DNA from: an uncultured Pelagibacteraceae bacterium
GTDB taxonomy: Bacteria > Pseudomonadota > Alphaproteobacteria > Pelagibacterales > Pelagibacteraceae
Assembly (NCBI GenBank): GCA_902586125.1
Contig: CACIGI010000009.1
Span: 1 to 53,098 of the forward strand
Direction of reading: 5' to 3'
DNA: 53,098 nt
The position numbers were made by a program, and so were the translations under genes. Below are positions 7,407-15,431 of this stretch, piece by piece. The notes under the pieces were generated by a model. That model was not told where the DNA came from and did no database searches. It saw only the letters and a program-made list of their open reading frames with translations. Numbering within the stretch: the stretch's first letter is position 1; each line of letters opens with the position of its first letter.

Positions 7407-9569
7407 ATGCGAGAAAAATATATTAAAATTAGCAATCTAAAAGTATCTGAGGAATTATCAAAGTTTATTAATGATGAATTACTAAAAGACACTAGTGTAA
7501 CTATAGAAAAATTTTGGTCAGGACTAGAAAAAGCATTAAATGAATTAGTGCCAAAAAATAGAGAATTAATTAAATTTAGAGAAAATTTACAAAAAAAAAT
7601 TGATGGTTGGCATATTAAAAATAAAGGTAAAGAAATCAATTTAGATGAATACAAAAAATTTTTATTTGAAATTGGTTACTTAAAAAAAGAAGGACCTGAT
7701 TTTAAAATAGAAACTGAAAATGTCGACGAAGAGATAAGAAATATTGCAGGTCCTCAGTTGGTGGTGCCTGTAATGAATGCAAGATATACTCTCAATGCTG
7801 CAAATGCAAGATGGATGAGTTTATATGATAGTTTGTATGGAACTGATATAATTGAACAATCCGAAGATAGTGTGTCTGAAAGATACGATCCTTTAAGAGG
7901 AGAAATGGTTATAAAATATGGGAGAGATTTTTTAGATAAATATTTTTCATTAGCAGGTTTAAGCTGGAAACATATCACAAGCTTAGCAGTTAAGCATGGA
8001 AAATTAAAAGTTTTAAAAGGAGCTGATATCTTTGATTTACAAGATGAAAATAAATTTGTAGGGCATAGAGGAGAAAGTGATAATCCCTCAGCAATAATTT
8101 TGAAGAATAATAATTTACACATCGAGGTATTAAAAGATACAAGAGCATTTGCAGCTCAACAAGATCACGCTGGTATAAGTGATATAATATTAGAATCCGC
8201 AGTAACAACAATTTGTGATAACGAAGATAGTGTAGCCGCAGTCGATTCAGAAGATAAAATTATTTGTTATCGAAATTGGTTGGGCTTAATGAAAGGAAAC
8301 CTTAAATCCAAATTTGAAAAAGAAGGTAAATTATTTGAGAGAAAACTTAACCCTAACAGGAGTTATATTTCAAAAGATGGCAAAGGTTTAAAGCTTCATG
8401 GTAGAAGCCTTTTACTTGTAAGAAATGTTGGCCATCTAATGACCAACTCCTCAATTTTATTAAGTGATGGCAGTGAGGTGCCTGAAGGTATAATGGATGC
8501 TTTCATAACTACAGCTGCTGCATTGCATGATATTAAGAATAAAACAAATTCTAGAACTGGTTCTGTATATATTGTTAAACCTAAAATGCATGGCCCAGAA
8601 GAAACAGCATTTACAGATTTAATTTTCTCTAAAGTTGAGGAAGTGTTAGGTTTAAAGAGATATACTTGTAAAATTGGTATTATGGATGAAGAAAGAAGAA
8701 CATCTGTAAATTTAAAAGAATGTATTAGAAGCTTAAAAAATAGGGTTTTCTTTATTAACACTGGTTTTCTAGACAGAACTGGTGATGAAATGCATACATC
8801 TATGGAAGCTGGCCCAATGATTAAAAAAGGGGATATGAAATCATCAAAGTGGATAAGTGCATACGAAAATAATAATGTAGACATTGGTTTAAAGTGCGGG
8901 TTTTCTGGTAAAGCTCAAATAGGAAAAGGAATGTGGGCTATGCCTGATAAAATGAAAGATATGATGGATCAAAAGACTAGCCACTTAAAAGCAGGTGCAA
9001 ATTGTGCATGGGTCCCTTCTCCGACTGCAGCTGCATTACATGCATTACATTATCATGATATAAATATTTTTGATGAACAAAAAAAAATATTAGATAGGGA
9101 TAAGGCTAAACTTGACGACCTATTAACAATTCCAACTGCAAATAGACCAAACTGGTCCGTGGAAGAAATAAATAAAGAAATATGTAATTCTGCTCAAACT
9201 TTGTTGGGATATGTTGTTAGGTGGGTTGATCAAGGCGTAGGTTGTTCTAAAGTTCCTGATATTAATAATGTTGGTTTAATGGAAGACAGAGCGACTCTAA
9301 GAATTTCATCTCAACATATCGCCAATTGGATACATCACGGAATAACAACCAAACTACAGGTTACTGAGATAATGAAAAATATGGCTAAAATAGTAGATGA
9401 TCAAAATAAAAATGATCCTAATTACATCAGAATGAGTGAAAATTATGATAAATCAATAGCATTTAAAACTGCATGTGATTTAGTATTTATGGGTAAAGAA
9501 CAGCCTTCAGGTTATACAGAGCCTCTTCTGCATTTAAACAGAATAGCAAAAAAGTCTAGTTTGAATTGA
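7407..9569 (+). CDS. glcB: Malate synthase G
   Basis: Condenses glyoxylate with acetyl-CoA to malate, feeding two-carbon units and photorespiration or glycine-derived glyoxylate into central metabolism. From the ATG at 7407 the product has 720 residues, matching the usual G-form length of about 723. It begins MREKYIKISNLKVSEELSKF, which aligns with the family N-terminus. An in-frame ATG at 7386 lies inside the second riboswitch aptamer and is less likely. Family segments include GPQLVVPVMNARY, RSLLLVRNVGHLM, FINTGFLDRTGDEMHTSM, CAWVPSPTAAALHALHYH and ATLRISSQHIANWI. Expression is probably controlled by glycine through the upstream riboswitch. The 3' end overlaps convergent recR by 14 bases. 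Confidence 0.96.
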   Translation: MREKYIKISNLKVSEELSKFINDELLKDTSVTIEKFWSGLEKALNELVPKNRELIKFRENLQKKIDGWHIKNKGKEINLDEYKKFLFEIGYLKKEGPDFKIETENVDEEIRNIAGPQLVVPVMNARYTLNAANARWMSLYDSLYGTDIIEQSEDSVSERYDPLRGEMVIKYGRDFLDKYFSLAGLSWKHITSLAVKHGKLKVLKGADIFDLQDENKFVGHRGESDNPSAIILKNNNLHIEVLKDTRAFAAQQDHAGISDIILESAVTTICDNEDSVAAVDSEDKIICYRNWLGLMKGNLKSKFEKEGKLFERKLNPNRSYISKDGKGLKLHGRSLLLVRNVGHLMTNSSILLSDGSEVPEGIMDAFITTAAALHDIKNKTNSRTGSVYIVKPKMHGPEETAFTDLIFSKVEEVLGLKRYTCKIGIMDEERRTSVNLKECIRSLKNRVFFINTGFLDRTGDEMHTSMEAGPMIKKGDMKSSKWISAYENNNVDIGLKCGFSGKAQIGKGMWAMPDKMKDMMDQKTSHLKAGANCAWVPSPTAAALHALHYHDINIFDEQKKILDRDKAKLDDLLTIPTANRPNWSVEEINKEICNSAQTLLGYVVRWVDQGVGCSKVPDINNVGLMEDRATLRISSQHIANWIHHGITTKLQVTEIMKNMAKIVDDQNKNDPNYIRMSENYDKSIAFKTACDLVFMGKEQPSGYTEPLLHLNRIAKKSSLN

Positions 9570-10167
9570 TTTCAGATCTATTTTTGAAAGCAGAGAATAA
9601 TGTGCCATCGTCAAGAGTTTCTATTTCACCACCAACAGGTAAACCTTGTGCTAATCTTGTAACTTTAGTTTTTGTTTCTTTGAGACTATCTTGAATGTAA
9701 AAAGCTGTAGTTTGGCCTTCTACAGTAGCACTTGTAGCTAAAATTACTTCTTCAATTTTGTTTTTTTTAACCCTTTCTACTAAAGAATTTATCAATAATT
9801 CCTCTTTATTTTGTCCAATAGAGGAAATGTTTCCTCCTAGAACGTGAAAATAACCTTTATATATATTTGAACTTTCTATGCTCCATTGGTCAGAAATATT
9901 TTCAACAACACAGATTCTTGCATATTTTTCTTTTGCAATTTTACAAAAATCATAATTACACTCAATCGAAGTAGCCTTTAAGATCCCACAAATTTTACAC
10001 CTTGAGATGTTTTTATATACATCTAAAAGTGATTTGGTTAAAGGTTTTACCAACTCATCACGATTGTTTATTAACTTTAAAACAATTCTTTTAGCCGATT
10101 TAGGTCCTAAACCTGGCAACTTTGAGATTAATTTTATTAGTACATCAATTTCACTTATATTTTGCAT
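9556..10167 (-). CDS. recR: Recombination mediator protein RecR
   Basis: Works with RecF and RecO to load RecA on single-stranded gaps. The 203-residue product has the N-terminal helix-hairpin-helix (LPGLGPKSAKRIV, about 17-29), a zinc finger (Cys57, Cys60, Cys70, Cys75) and a Toprim domain starting at ICVVENISD, with VLGG and the late RLAQGLPVGGEIETLDDGTL. The zinc finger spacing differs from the usual CxxC-x8-CxxC: the second half here is C-x4-C. It is the last gene of the conserved dnaX-ybaB-recR cluster, 3 bases after ybaB, and overlaps the end of glcB by 14 bases. Confidence 0.94.
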   Translation of the reverse strand: MQNISEIDVLIKLISKLPGLGPKSAKRIVLKLINNRDELVKPLTKSLLDVYKNISRCKICGILKATSIECNYDFCKIAKEKYARICVVENISDQWSIESSNIYKGYFHVLGGNISSIGQNKEELLINSLVERVKKNKIEEVILATSATVEGQTTAFYIQDSLKETKTKVTRLAQGLPVGGEIETLDDGTLFSAFKNRSEINSN

Positions 10168-10170
10168 TAA

Positions 10171-10488
10171 TTATAATGGCCATTTAAAGCCAGGAATTCC
10201 AAATCCACCAGCTGTTTTAGAAATCTCTTCGTTAGTTTTTTCTCTCAATTTTGATTTTGCATTATTGTGAGCAGCAGTAATTAAATCCTCTAAAACAGAT
10301 TTATTTTCTTTTAATGTCTCATCTGAGATTTCTATTTTTTGCATTATGCCTTCTCCATCCAAAATAACTTTTACTGAATTAGCTCCTGATATGCCCTCTA
10401 CTCTAATCTTTTTAATATTTTCCTGACTTTCTTTCATTTTTGCCTCAAGTTCTTTAGCCTTATCTAATATTTTAGTAAAATCTGTCAT
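10171..10488 (-). CDS. ybaB: YbaB/EbfC family nucleoid-associated protein
   Basis: Small DNA-binding protein that forms tweezer-like dimers and associates with the nucleoid. The 105-residue product has the family layout: an N-terminal amphipathic helix rich in Lys and Glu (ILDKAKELEAKMKESQENIKKIRVEG), a beta section SVKVILDGEGIMQKIEIS, and the C-terminal glycine- and proline-rich tail GGFGIPGFKWPL. It sits between dnaX (4 bases upstream) and recR (3 bases downstream), the neighbourhood that defines this family in most bacteria, so the three are surely one operon. Confidence 0.92.
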   Translation of the reverse strand: MTDFTKILDKAKELEAKMKESQENIKKIRVEGISGANSVKVILDGEGIMQKIEISDETLKENKSVLEDLITAAHNNAKSKLREKTNEEISKTAGGFGIPGFKWPL

Positions 10489-10492
10489 TTAA

Positions 10493-12157
10493 TCATTTTT
10501 CTTTTTTTGGGTTGACGTCAATTAAATCTGCATCAGGAAATTTTTCTATAAAATTTTTATATAATTCAGATTGTTTAGCGTTATTAATATTTTCAATTTT
10601 TTTATTTTTTTGTCTATCTTTTATCGTTAATTCACCTTTTGTTTTACTTAGTGTGATAATCCATCTATTTCCAGTCCATTCAAAAAGTTTTAAAGATAAA
10701 TCTTTAATGAAATTTTTATCTAAATTATCGTTAAAAGATATTTCAACATAATTGTTTTCAAAATGAACTAAATTTACGTTTTTTTCTAGTTCATACTTAA
10801 GCTTAATCTCCTTTTTTTGATTACAAATTTTTAAAAGTTGACTAAATGAATTTATATTTAGCTTTTCGCCTGCTTTAATTGGTTTATTTTTTTCAATTTT
10901 TACTTCTTGCTCTTGTGAAATATTTTTAACTTGACTAATTGTTTCATTTTTTTTTTCTTTCACTACGATTTTTTCTTCATCTTGCTTTTTGAATTGATCG
11001 ATTTTATTCTCATTCAAAGGTGAGTGCTCTTTAATTATTGAAGACTTTAAATACATTAATCTAATTAGAAACATTTCAACTGATAGATTTTGATTGTTAA
11101 TAATCTCTAACTCCCCAAGAGTTTTTAGAGTGAACTGCCAGAATAATATTAATGTTTCATTGTTAACTTCGTTAGCTATTTTTTTTATTTTTAAAAACTC
11201 CTCATCATTCAAAGTAAAATTCGTACTCTCCATATTTAATGAATTAATATTTTTAAAGTAATAAACCAGCTCTAAAAAATCATTTATAAATACTCTCGGT
11301 TCAACCCCTTGCTCATAAATTTTTCTGTATGTTTCTATGGCTTTTTTTTCTTCTCCCTTTAAAATTAATTCGAATAAATCAATTAATTGTGATTTATCAA
11401 AATATCCAAAAATTTTTCGAGCACAATTTAAATCTAGTTCTTCATCTTTTTCCAAACTTAATAAGGCTCTATCGAGTAAAGATAATGCGTCTCTGACAGA
11501 ACCCTCTGAAATTTTTACAATTAATTTTAAGGCATCATCTGATATTTTTCCCTTTTCTTTGTCTTTAATTTTTTTTATAAATTCAAATAATTCAACTGAT
11601 TTAACTCTTGATAAGTCAAATCTCTGGCATCTGGAAACCACAGTTATAGGAATTTTTTTAATTTCTGTAGTAGCAAAAATAAATTTTAACCCACCTCCAT
11701 TCTCATATTGAGGAGGTTCTTCTAAAGTTTTTAACAAAGCGTTGAATGCCTGTTTGCTTAACATGTGTACCTCATCAATAATGAAAATTTTATGTTTAGC
11801 TGAAGATGGTCCATATCTTGAAAATTCAATTAAATCTCTAACATCATCTACTCCTGTTTTACTAGCTGCATCCATTTCAAGTACATCTATGTGACTTGAA
11901 TTAGTAATCTCATCACAATTTTCACACTTAATTTTACATTTGTTATCCACACCATTTGTACAATTAAGAGCCTTAGCAATAATTCTTGCTATTGTAGTTT
12001 TTCCGACACCCCTTATTCCGGTGAACAAATACGCATTAGGTATTTTGTTTGCCTTAATTGAGTTTATAATAGTTTGGGTAACAACTTCTTGACCAATTAA
12101 ATCATCAAAATTTTGTGGCCTATACTTCAGAGCTAATACTTTAGAATTTTTATTCAT
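10493..12157 (-). CDS. dnaX: DNA polymerase III subunits gamma and tau
   Basis: ATPase core of the clamp loader; the tau part tethers polymerase to helicase. The 554-residue protein has the family start LALKYRPQNFDDLIGQ, Walker A GIRGVGKTT at 47-55, a four-cysteine zinc knuckle (Cys66, 74, 78, 81), DEVHMLSKQAFNALLKTLEEPP, the sensor ATTEIKKIPITVVSRCQRFD, and a Lys/Glu-rich linker before a C-terminal tau-like domain. I see no obvious slippery-site frameshift signal, but several A-runs in the linker would be candidates. It follows the SRP RNA gene on the same strand, a common alphaproteobacterial order. Confidence 0.95.
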   Translation of the reverse strand: MNKNSKVLALKYRPQNFDDLIGQEVVTQTIINSIKANKIPNAYLFTGIRGVGKTTIARIIAKALNCTNGVDNKCKIKCENCDEITNSSHIDVLEMDAASKTGVDDVRDLIEFSRYGPSSAKHKIFIIDEVHMLSKQAFNALLKTLEEPPQYENGGGLKFIFATTEIKKIPITVVSRCQRFDLSRVKSVELFEFIKKIKDKEKGKISDDALKLIVKISEGSVRDALSLLDRALLSLEKDEELDLNCARKIFGYFDKSQLIDLFELILKGEEKKAIETYRKIYEQGVEPRVFINDFLELVYYFKNINSLNMESTNFTLNDEEFLKIKKIANEVNNETLILFWQFTLKTLGELEIINNQNLSVEMFLIRLMYLKSSIIKEHSPLNENKIDQFKKQDEEKIVVKEKKNETISQVKNISQEQEVKIEKNKPIKAGEKLNINSFSQLLKICNQKKEIKLKYELEKNVNLVHFENNYVEISFNDNLDKNFIKDLSLKLFEWTGNRWIITLSKTKGELTIKDRQKNKKIENINNAKQSELYKNFIEKFPDADLIDVNPKKEK

Positions 12158-12167
12158 AATTTAATGA

Positions 12168-12249
12168 GGAGACTAGACCCGTTCCACTTTTAGTTCGGCT
12201 GCTGAATTTCTTCCCTGACCGGTTTCATGAAGCAAACGCCCTAGCCCCC
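12168..12249 (-). ncRNA. ffs: Signal recognition particle 4.5S RNA (small bacterial type)
   Basis: RNA scaffold that binds Ffh and targets nascent membrane proteins to FtsY. Read on the minus strand, the 5' end GGGGGCTAG pairs over 9 bp with CTAGTCTCC at the 3' end. The apical part reads GGTCAGG, then a GAA/TTC stem closed by a GAAA tetraloop, then AGCAGCC. That is the conserved Ffh-binding asymmetric loop (GGUCAG / AGCAG) with GAAA in place of the E. coli GGAA loop. At about 82 nt it is a short form. It sits just upstream of dnaX, with its own promoter upstream. Confidence 0.93.
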
Positions 12250-12255
12250 AAAACT

Positions 12256-12285
12256 ATTATAGCAGGTATAATTTCCAGTCTACAA
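12256..12285 (-). promoter_or_regulatory. Promoter of the SRP RNA
   Basis: On the minus strand a perfect TATAAT lies at 12261-12256, preceded 18 bases upstream by TTGTAG (12285-12280). Start of transcription 7 bases downstream falls at about 12249, exactly the first G of the SRP RNA. The agreement of -10 position and RNA end makes this the best-supported promoter in the window. Confidence 0.7.
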
Positions 12286-12298
12286 GAAAAGATTATTT

Positions 12299-13129
12299 TT
12301 ATTTTCCTCTTATTTTGTCTGCCTCAAAAACACCTAAGACGTGAAAATCTTGGCAATGTAATCCTAATTCCTCTAGGGATTTTTGAACTTTTATATCCTC
12401 AATATGACCATCAAGATCACATAAAAAAAAGAAAGAGTCGAAAGTATTTTTTTCTGGATAACTTTGAAGTTTTGTTAAATTCACACCATTAATAGCGAAA
12501 CCACCTAAAGATTGATATAAAGCTGCAGGTTTACTTTTAAGCTTAAATAAAAATGATGTAATATATTTTTTATTTCCATATTCTGGTTGAGATATATTTT
12601 TTCCCATAATTAAGAATCTTGTAAGATTGCCTTTTTCATTTTCAATATTTTTTTTTATTATTTCTAAATTATATGTTTTAGCACTCAAAGATGAAGCTAT
12701 TGCAGCTTTTGTTTTATCTTTTGTTTTTGAAACCATTTCTGCGGATCCAGCTGTATCAGCCCTCACATGCTCAATTAAGTTATTGGATTTAATAAATTTA
12801 GAACATTGAGAAAGTGCTTGTCCATGAGAATAAACATCCTCAATGTCCGTAATTTTCGTGCCCGGCAAACCTAATAAGTTATGTTCTATTTTCTGAAAAT
12901 ACTCAGAATAGATATTAAGTCTATATTTAAAGATTAAATATTCAATTCCAATATTTCCAGTAATTCTATTTGACTCTGGAATAATAATTTTTGAATTATC
13001 ATCTTTTAAGGCTTTTAAAAAACATTCATCAAAAGTTTTACATGGAATAATTTCAGCATCTTTAAAAATTGATAATGCTGCAAGATGTGAATAGGCACCA
13101 AATGTACCTTGAAAATAAATTTTACTCAT
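12299..13129 (-). CDS. pheA: Prephenate dehydratase
   Basis: Converts prephenate to phenylpyruvate for phenylalanine synthesis. The 276-residue monofunctional form starts with IYFQGTFGAYSHLAALSIF, continues with IIPESNRITGNI and SHGQALSQCSKF, and has the dehydratase-type NLTRFLIMG at about 167-175. A C-terminal ACT regulatory domain follows (TSFLFKLKSKPAALYQSL, then NLTKLQSYPEKN near 217-228), so feedback by phenylalanine is expected from the family. Its ATG shares one base with the kdsB stop (TAATG), so the two are translationally coupled, as in other alphaproteobacteria. Confidence 0.94.
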   Translation of the reverse strand: MSKIYFQGTFGAYSHLAALSIFKDAEIIPCKTFDECFLKALKDDNSKIIIPESNRITGNIGIEYLIFKYRLNIYSEYFQKIEHNLLGLPGTKITDIEDVYSHGQALSQCSKFIKSNNLIEHVRADTAGSAEMVSKTKDKTKAAIASSLSAKTYNLEIIKKNIENEKGNLTRFLIMGKNISQPEYGNKKYITSFLFKLKSKPAALYQSLGGFAINGVNLTKLQSYPEKNTFDSFFFLCDLDGHIEDIKVQKSLEELGLHCQDFHVLGVFEADKIRGK

Positions 13130-13863
13130 TAAGATTTGTTTTCCATGATTTTTTTTACAGCTTCTAAATCCTCTTCTGAGTCTACACCTATAGGGGCAAA
13201 CTTTGCAAAAGCAACATTAATTTTTATATTATTATCTAACGCTCTGAGTTGCTCAAGTTTATTTTTGATCTCACTAGTAGATTGATTTAATGAAACAAAT
13301 TTCTCAAGAGTATCTTTGTTATATGAATATACACCTAGATGATGATAAATGTTTTCTTTTTCTTCAGTAATATTTCTCATAAAATTTAATGCCTCAGGAA
13401 AATTTGTTTGATTTAAATTTTTTTTGGTCAAAACCTTAACTACATTTGGGTTTTCTAATAGAGCTTTGTTCTGAATTTTGGAAGCTAAAGTTCCTAATTT
13501 TGAGGAACTTTCAATCATCTTTTTATTCAGGTTTCTAATATCATCTATATTTATTAAAGGTTCATCACCTTGAAGATTCATTACTAAATCAATTTCTGCT
13601 GAATTGATTTTTTGAAACACCTCATAAATCCTATCTGTACCTGTTTTATGCTCATTTTTTGTTAAAATTGCTTGTCCACCATTTTGTTTAACATCGTCAA
13701 CTATCTCTTGGTCTTCTGCTGCAACTATTACCTCTCCAATATTTGCTTCCTCTGCTTTTTTAAAAACATGCGAAATGATTGACAATCCTTTAATTTTCAT
13801 CAGGGGTTTGCCCGGCAATCTCTGGGCAGACAATCTAGAGGGAATTATTACCAAAGTTTTCAT
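13129..13863 (-). CDS. kdsB: 3-deoxy-manno-octulosonate cytidylyltransferase
   Basis: Activates KDO as CMP-KDO for the inner core of lipopolysaccharide. I place the start at the ATG at 13861-13863, giving 244 residues that begin MKTLVIIPSRL. The open frame runs 17 codons further upstream, but that part has no family similarity. Nucleotide-binding signature PSRLSAQRLPGKPL at 8-21, then NLQGDEPLI at about 99-107, HLGVYSYNKDTL, and the late EQLRALDN all fit. It overlaps pheA by one base. Its upstream region faces the cytochrome c gene across 106 bases. It agrees with kdsD and the lpt genes elsewhere in the window that the cell makes LPS. Confidence 0.94.
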   Translation of the reverse strand: MKTLVIIPSRLSAQRLPGKPLMKIKGLSIISHVFKKAEEANIGEVIVAAEDQEIVDDVKQNGGQAILTKNEHKTGTDRIYEVFQKINSAEIDLVMNLQGDEPLINIDDIRNLNKKMIESSSKLGTLASKIQNKALLENPNVVKVLTKKNLNQTNFPEALNFMRNITEEKENIYHHLGVYSYNKDTLEKFVSLNQSTSEIKNKLEQLRALDNNIKINVAFAKFAPIGVDSEEDLEAVKKIMENKS

Positions 13864-13969
13864 TATTTTTTTAACTATGAGCACAATATAAACAGAGGCA
13901 AAATTGTACATCAAAATATATGAGCAATTTTAAATTTATAGTGTTATATGTTCAAAATATTTTAATTAA

Positions 13970-14512
13970 ATGGATTCTTTTGAACTAAACAAGATAATCG
14001 CTGCTGTTTTATTGGTTGCTTTAATCATTATTGGTATTGGAAAACTTTCCGATGCAATTTTTTATGTAGAAAAACCTACAACCCCAGGATACATCGTAGA
14101 GGTAGAGAAAGCAGTAACTGCTAGTACAGAAACTAAATCAGACACATCAATAGAAAAAGTTGATATTGCAGCCTTGATGGCGATGGCAGATCTTGCTCAT
14201 GGAGAAAAAGTTTTTAAAAAATGTGCTGCATGTCACTCGATTGTCAAAGGAGGGAAAAATAATATTGGACCTGCACTTTACAATGTAGTTAATAGACAAG
14301 TTGGAGTTGTCTCAGATTATAAATATTCTAAAGCACTTACTGAATATGGGAAGAATTGGACCTTTGAAGAATTAAATGGTTACCTTGTAAGACCTGCAAA
14401 ATGGATTAAGGGAACTAAAATGGCTTTCGCTGGATTGAAAAAAGAGAAAGATAGAGCCTCAGTTATTTTATATTTGAATCAAAATTCTGATAACCCACTT
14501 CCATTACCTTAA
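13970..14512 (+). CDS. cycM: Membrane-anchored c-type cytochrome (CycM type)
   Basis: Single-haem electron carrier held to the inner membrane and facing the periplasm, likely linking the bc1 complex to a terminal oxidase. The 180-residue product has an uncleaved N-terminal hydrophobic helix (about residues 9-26), a linker of about 50 residues rich in Thr and Ser, then a class I cytochrome domain with CAACH at 85-89 and the Met ligand in KGTKMAF (Met151). The adjacent kdsB-pheA pair is the neighbourhood of cycM in rhizobia and relatives. The stop overlaps convergent argF by 9 bases. Confidence 0.9.
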   Translation: MDSFELNKIIAAVLLVALIIIGIGKLSDAIFYVEKPTTPGYIVEVEKAVTASTETKSDTSIEKVDIAALMAMADLAHGEKVFKKCAACHSIVKGGKNNIGPALYNVVNRQVGVVSDYKYSKALTEYGKNWTFEELNGYLVRPAKWIKGTKMAFAGLKKEKDRASVILYLNQNSDNPLPLP

Positions 14513-15430
14513 CTTTCCAAGACAATAAAGTAGTATTGATTTTTGTACGTGAACTCTATTTAAAGCCTGTTGCCAAACTTTTGAATGTTTGCTTTTAAAA
14601 ACATTTTCGTCAACTTCGCCTCCTCTTGGAAGGCAGTGCAAGAATATAGCTCTTGGACATTTTTTTAGAAGATTTTTATTAATCTTAAAATTTTTAAAAT
14701 CACTTAATTTTTTTTTTTTATCAACTTTATCATTCATTGATATTACTTTGTCTGAAAAAATTACATCGGCTCCTTCAACTGCTTTTTTTGGGTCATTACA
14801 AATTGTAATTTTATTTTTATTTTTTTTGATATAATTCATAATGCTCTTACTAGGTTGATATTTTTTTGGACAACCAACTTTTAATTTAAAAGAAAATTTA
14901 ATTGAAGCAGCAATCAAAGAATTTAGAACATTGTTTGAATCTCCAATCCAAGTAATATTTAATTTTGATATTGGTTTTTTTTTAATTTCCTCAACTGTGA
15001 ATACATCTGACAAGATTTGTGTTGGGTGAGAAGACGGGCTTAATCCGTTAATAACTGGAATTGTTAAATGCTTTTTAAATTCCTCCAGCTTTTCATCGTT
15101 ATCGGTTCTTAACATAAAAGCATCACCAAAACTTGATAATATTTTAGCGGTATCTTCAATACTTTCGCCTCCTTTAGATAAATGCAGTTCATCTGGTCTA
15201 AGTGTTAAAGTTCGACCAGAGAGTTGTGAGATAGCTAAGAAAAAGGACAAGCGAGTTCTTAAACTAGATTTTTCAAACATTTGTATCAATAATTTTCCTT
15301 TTAATGGCGCACCTTTATCGTGATCAAGATTGTTAAATTTCTTTCTCGCTTTTTTTCTTTTTTTTGCATCAATCAAAATTCTTCTAAGATCTTTCGCTGG
15401 AATATCTTTTAGATTAATAAAGTGTTTCAT
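14504..15430 (-). CDS. argF: Ornithine carbamoyltransferase
   Basis: Makes citrulline from ornithine and carbamoyl phosphate in arginine synthesis. The 308-residue length is typical. The carbamoyl-phosphate site SLRTR is at about 56-60, HPTQ follows in the hinge (SSHPTQILSD), and the ornithine-loop FLHCLPRGGEVDENVF is near the end, distinguishing it from aspartate carbamoyltransferase. It lies one base after argD on the same strand, so argD-argF form an operon. The C-terminal half is unusually lysine-rich, which matches the AT bias of the genome. Confidence 0.94.
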   Translation of the reverse strand: MKHFINLKDIPAKDLRRILIDAKKRKKARKKFNNLDHDKGAPLKGKLLIQMFEKSSLRTRLSFFLAISQLSGRTLTLRPDELHLSKGGESIEDTAKILSSFGDAFMLRTDNDEKLEEFKKHLTIPVINGLSPSSHPTQILSDVFTVEEIKKKPISKLNITWIGDSNNVLNSLIAASIKFSFKLKVGCPKKYQPSKSIMNYIKKNKNKITICNDPKKAVEGADVIFSDKVISMNDKVDKKKKLSDFKNFKINKNLLKKCPRAIFLHCLPRGGEVDENVFKSKHSKVWQQALNRVHVQKSILLYCLGKLR

Positions 15431-15431
15431 T

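Noticed and set aside
8396-8884. Minus-strand open frame of 162 codons
   Set aside because: It is antisense to the well-conserved middle of malate synthase G and has no recognisable features.
13864-13914. Longer kdsB starting at 13914
   Set aside because: The added 17 residues do not resemble KdsB, which starts at MKTLVIIPSRL.
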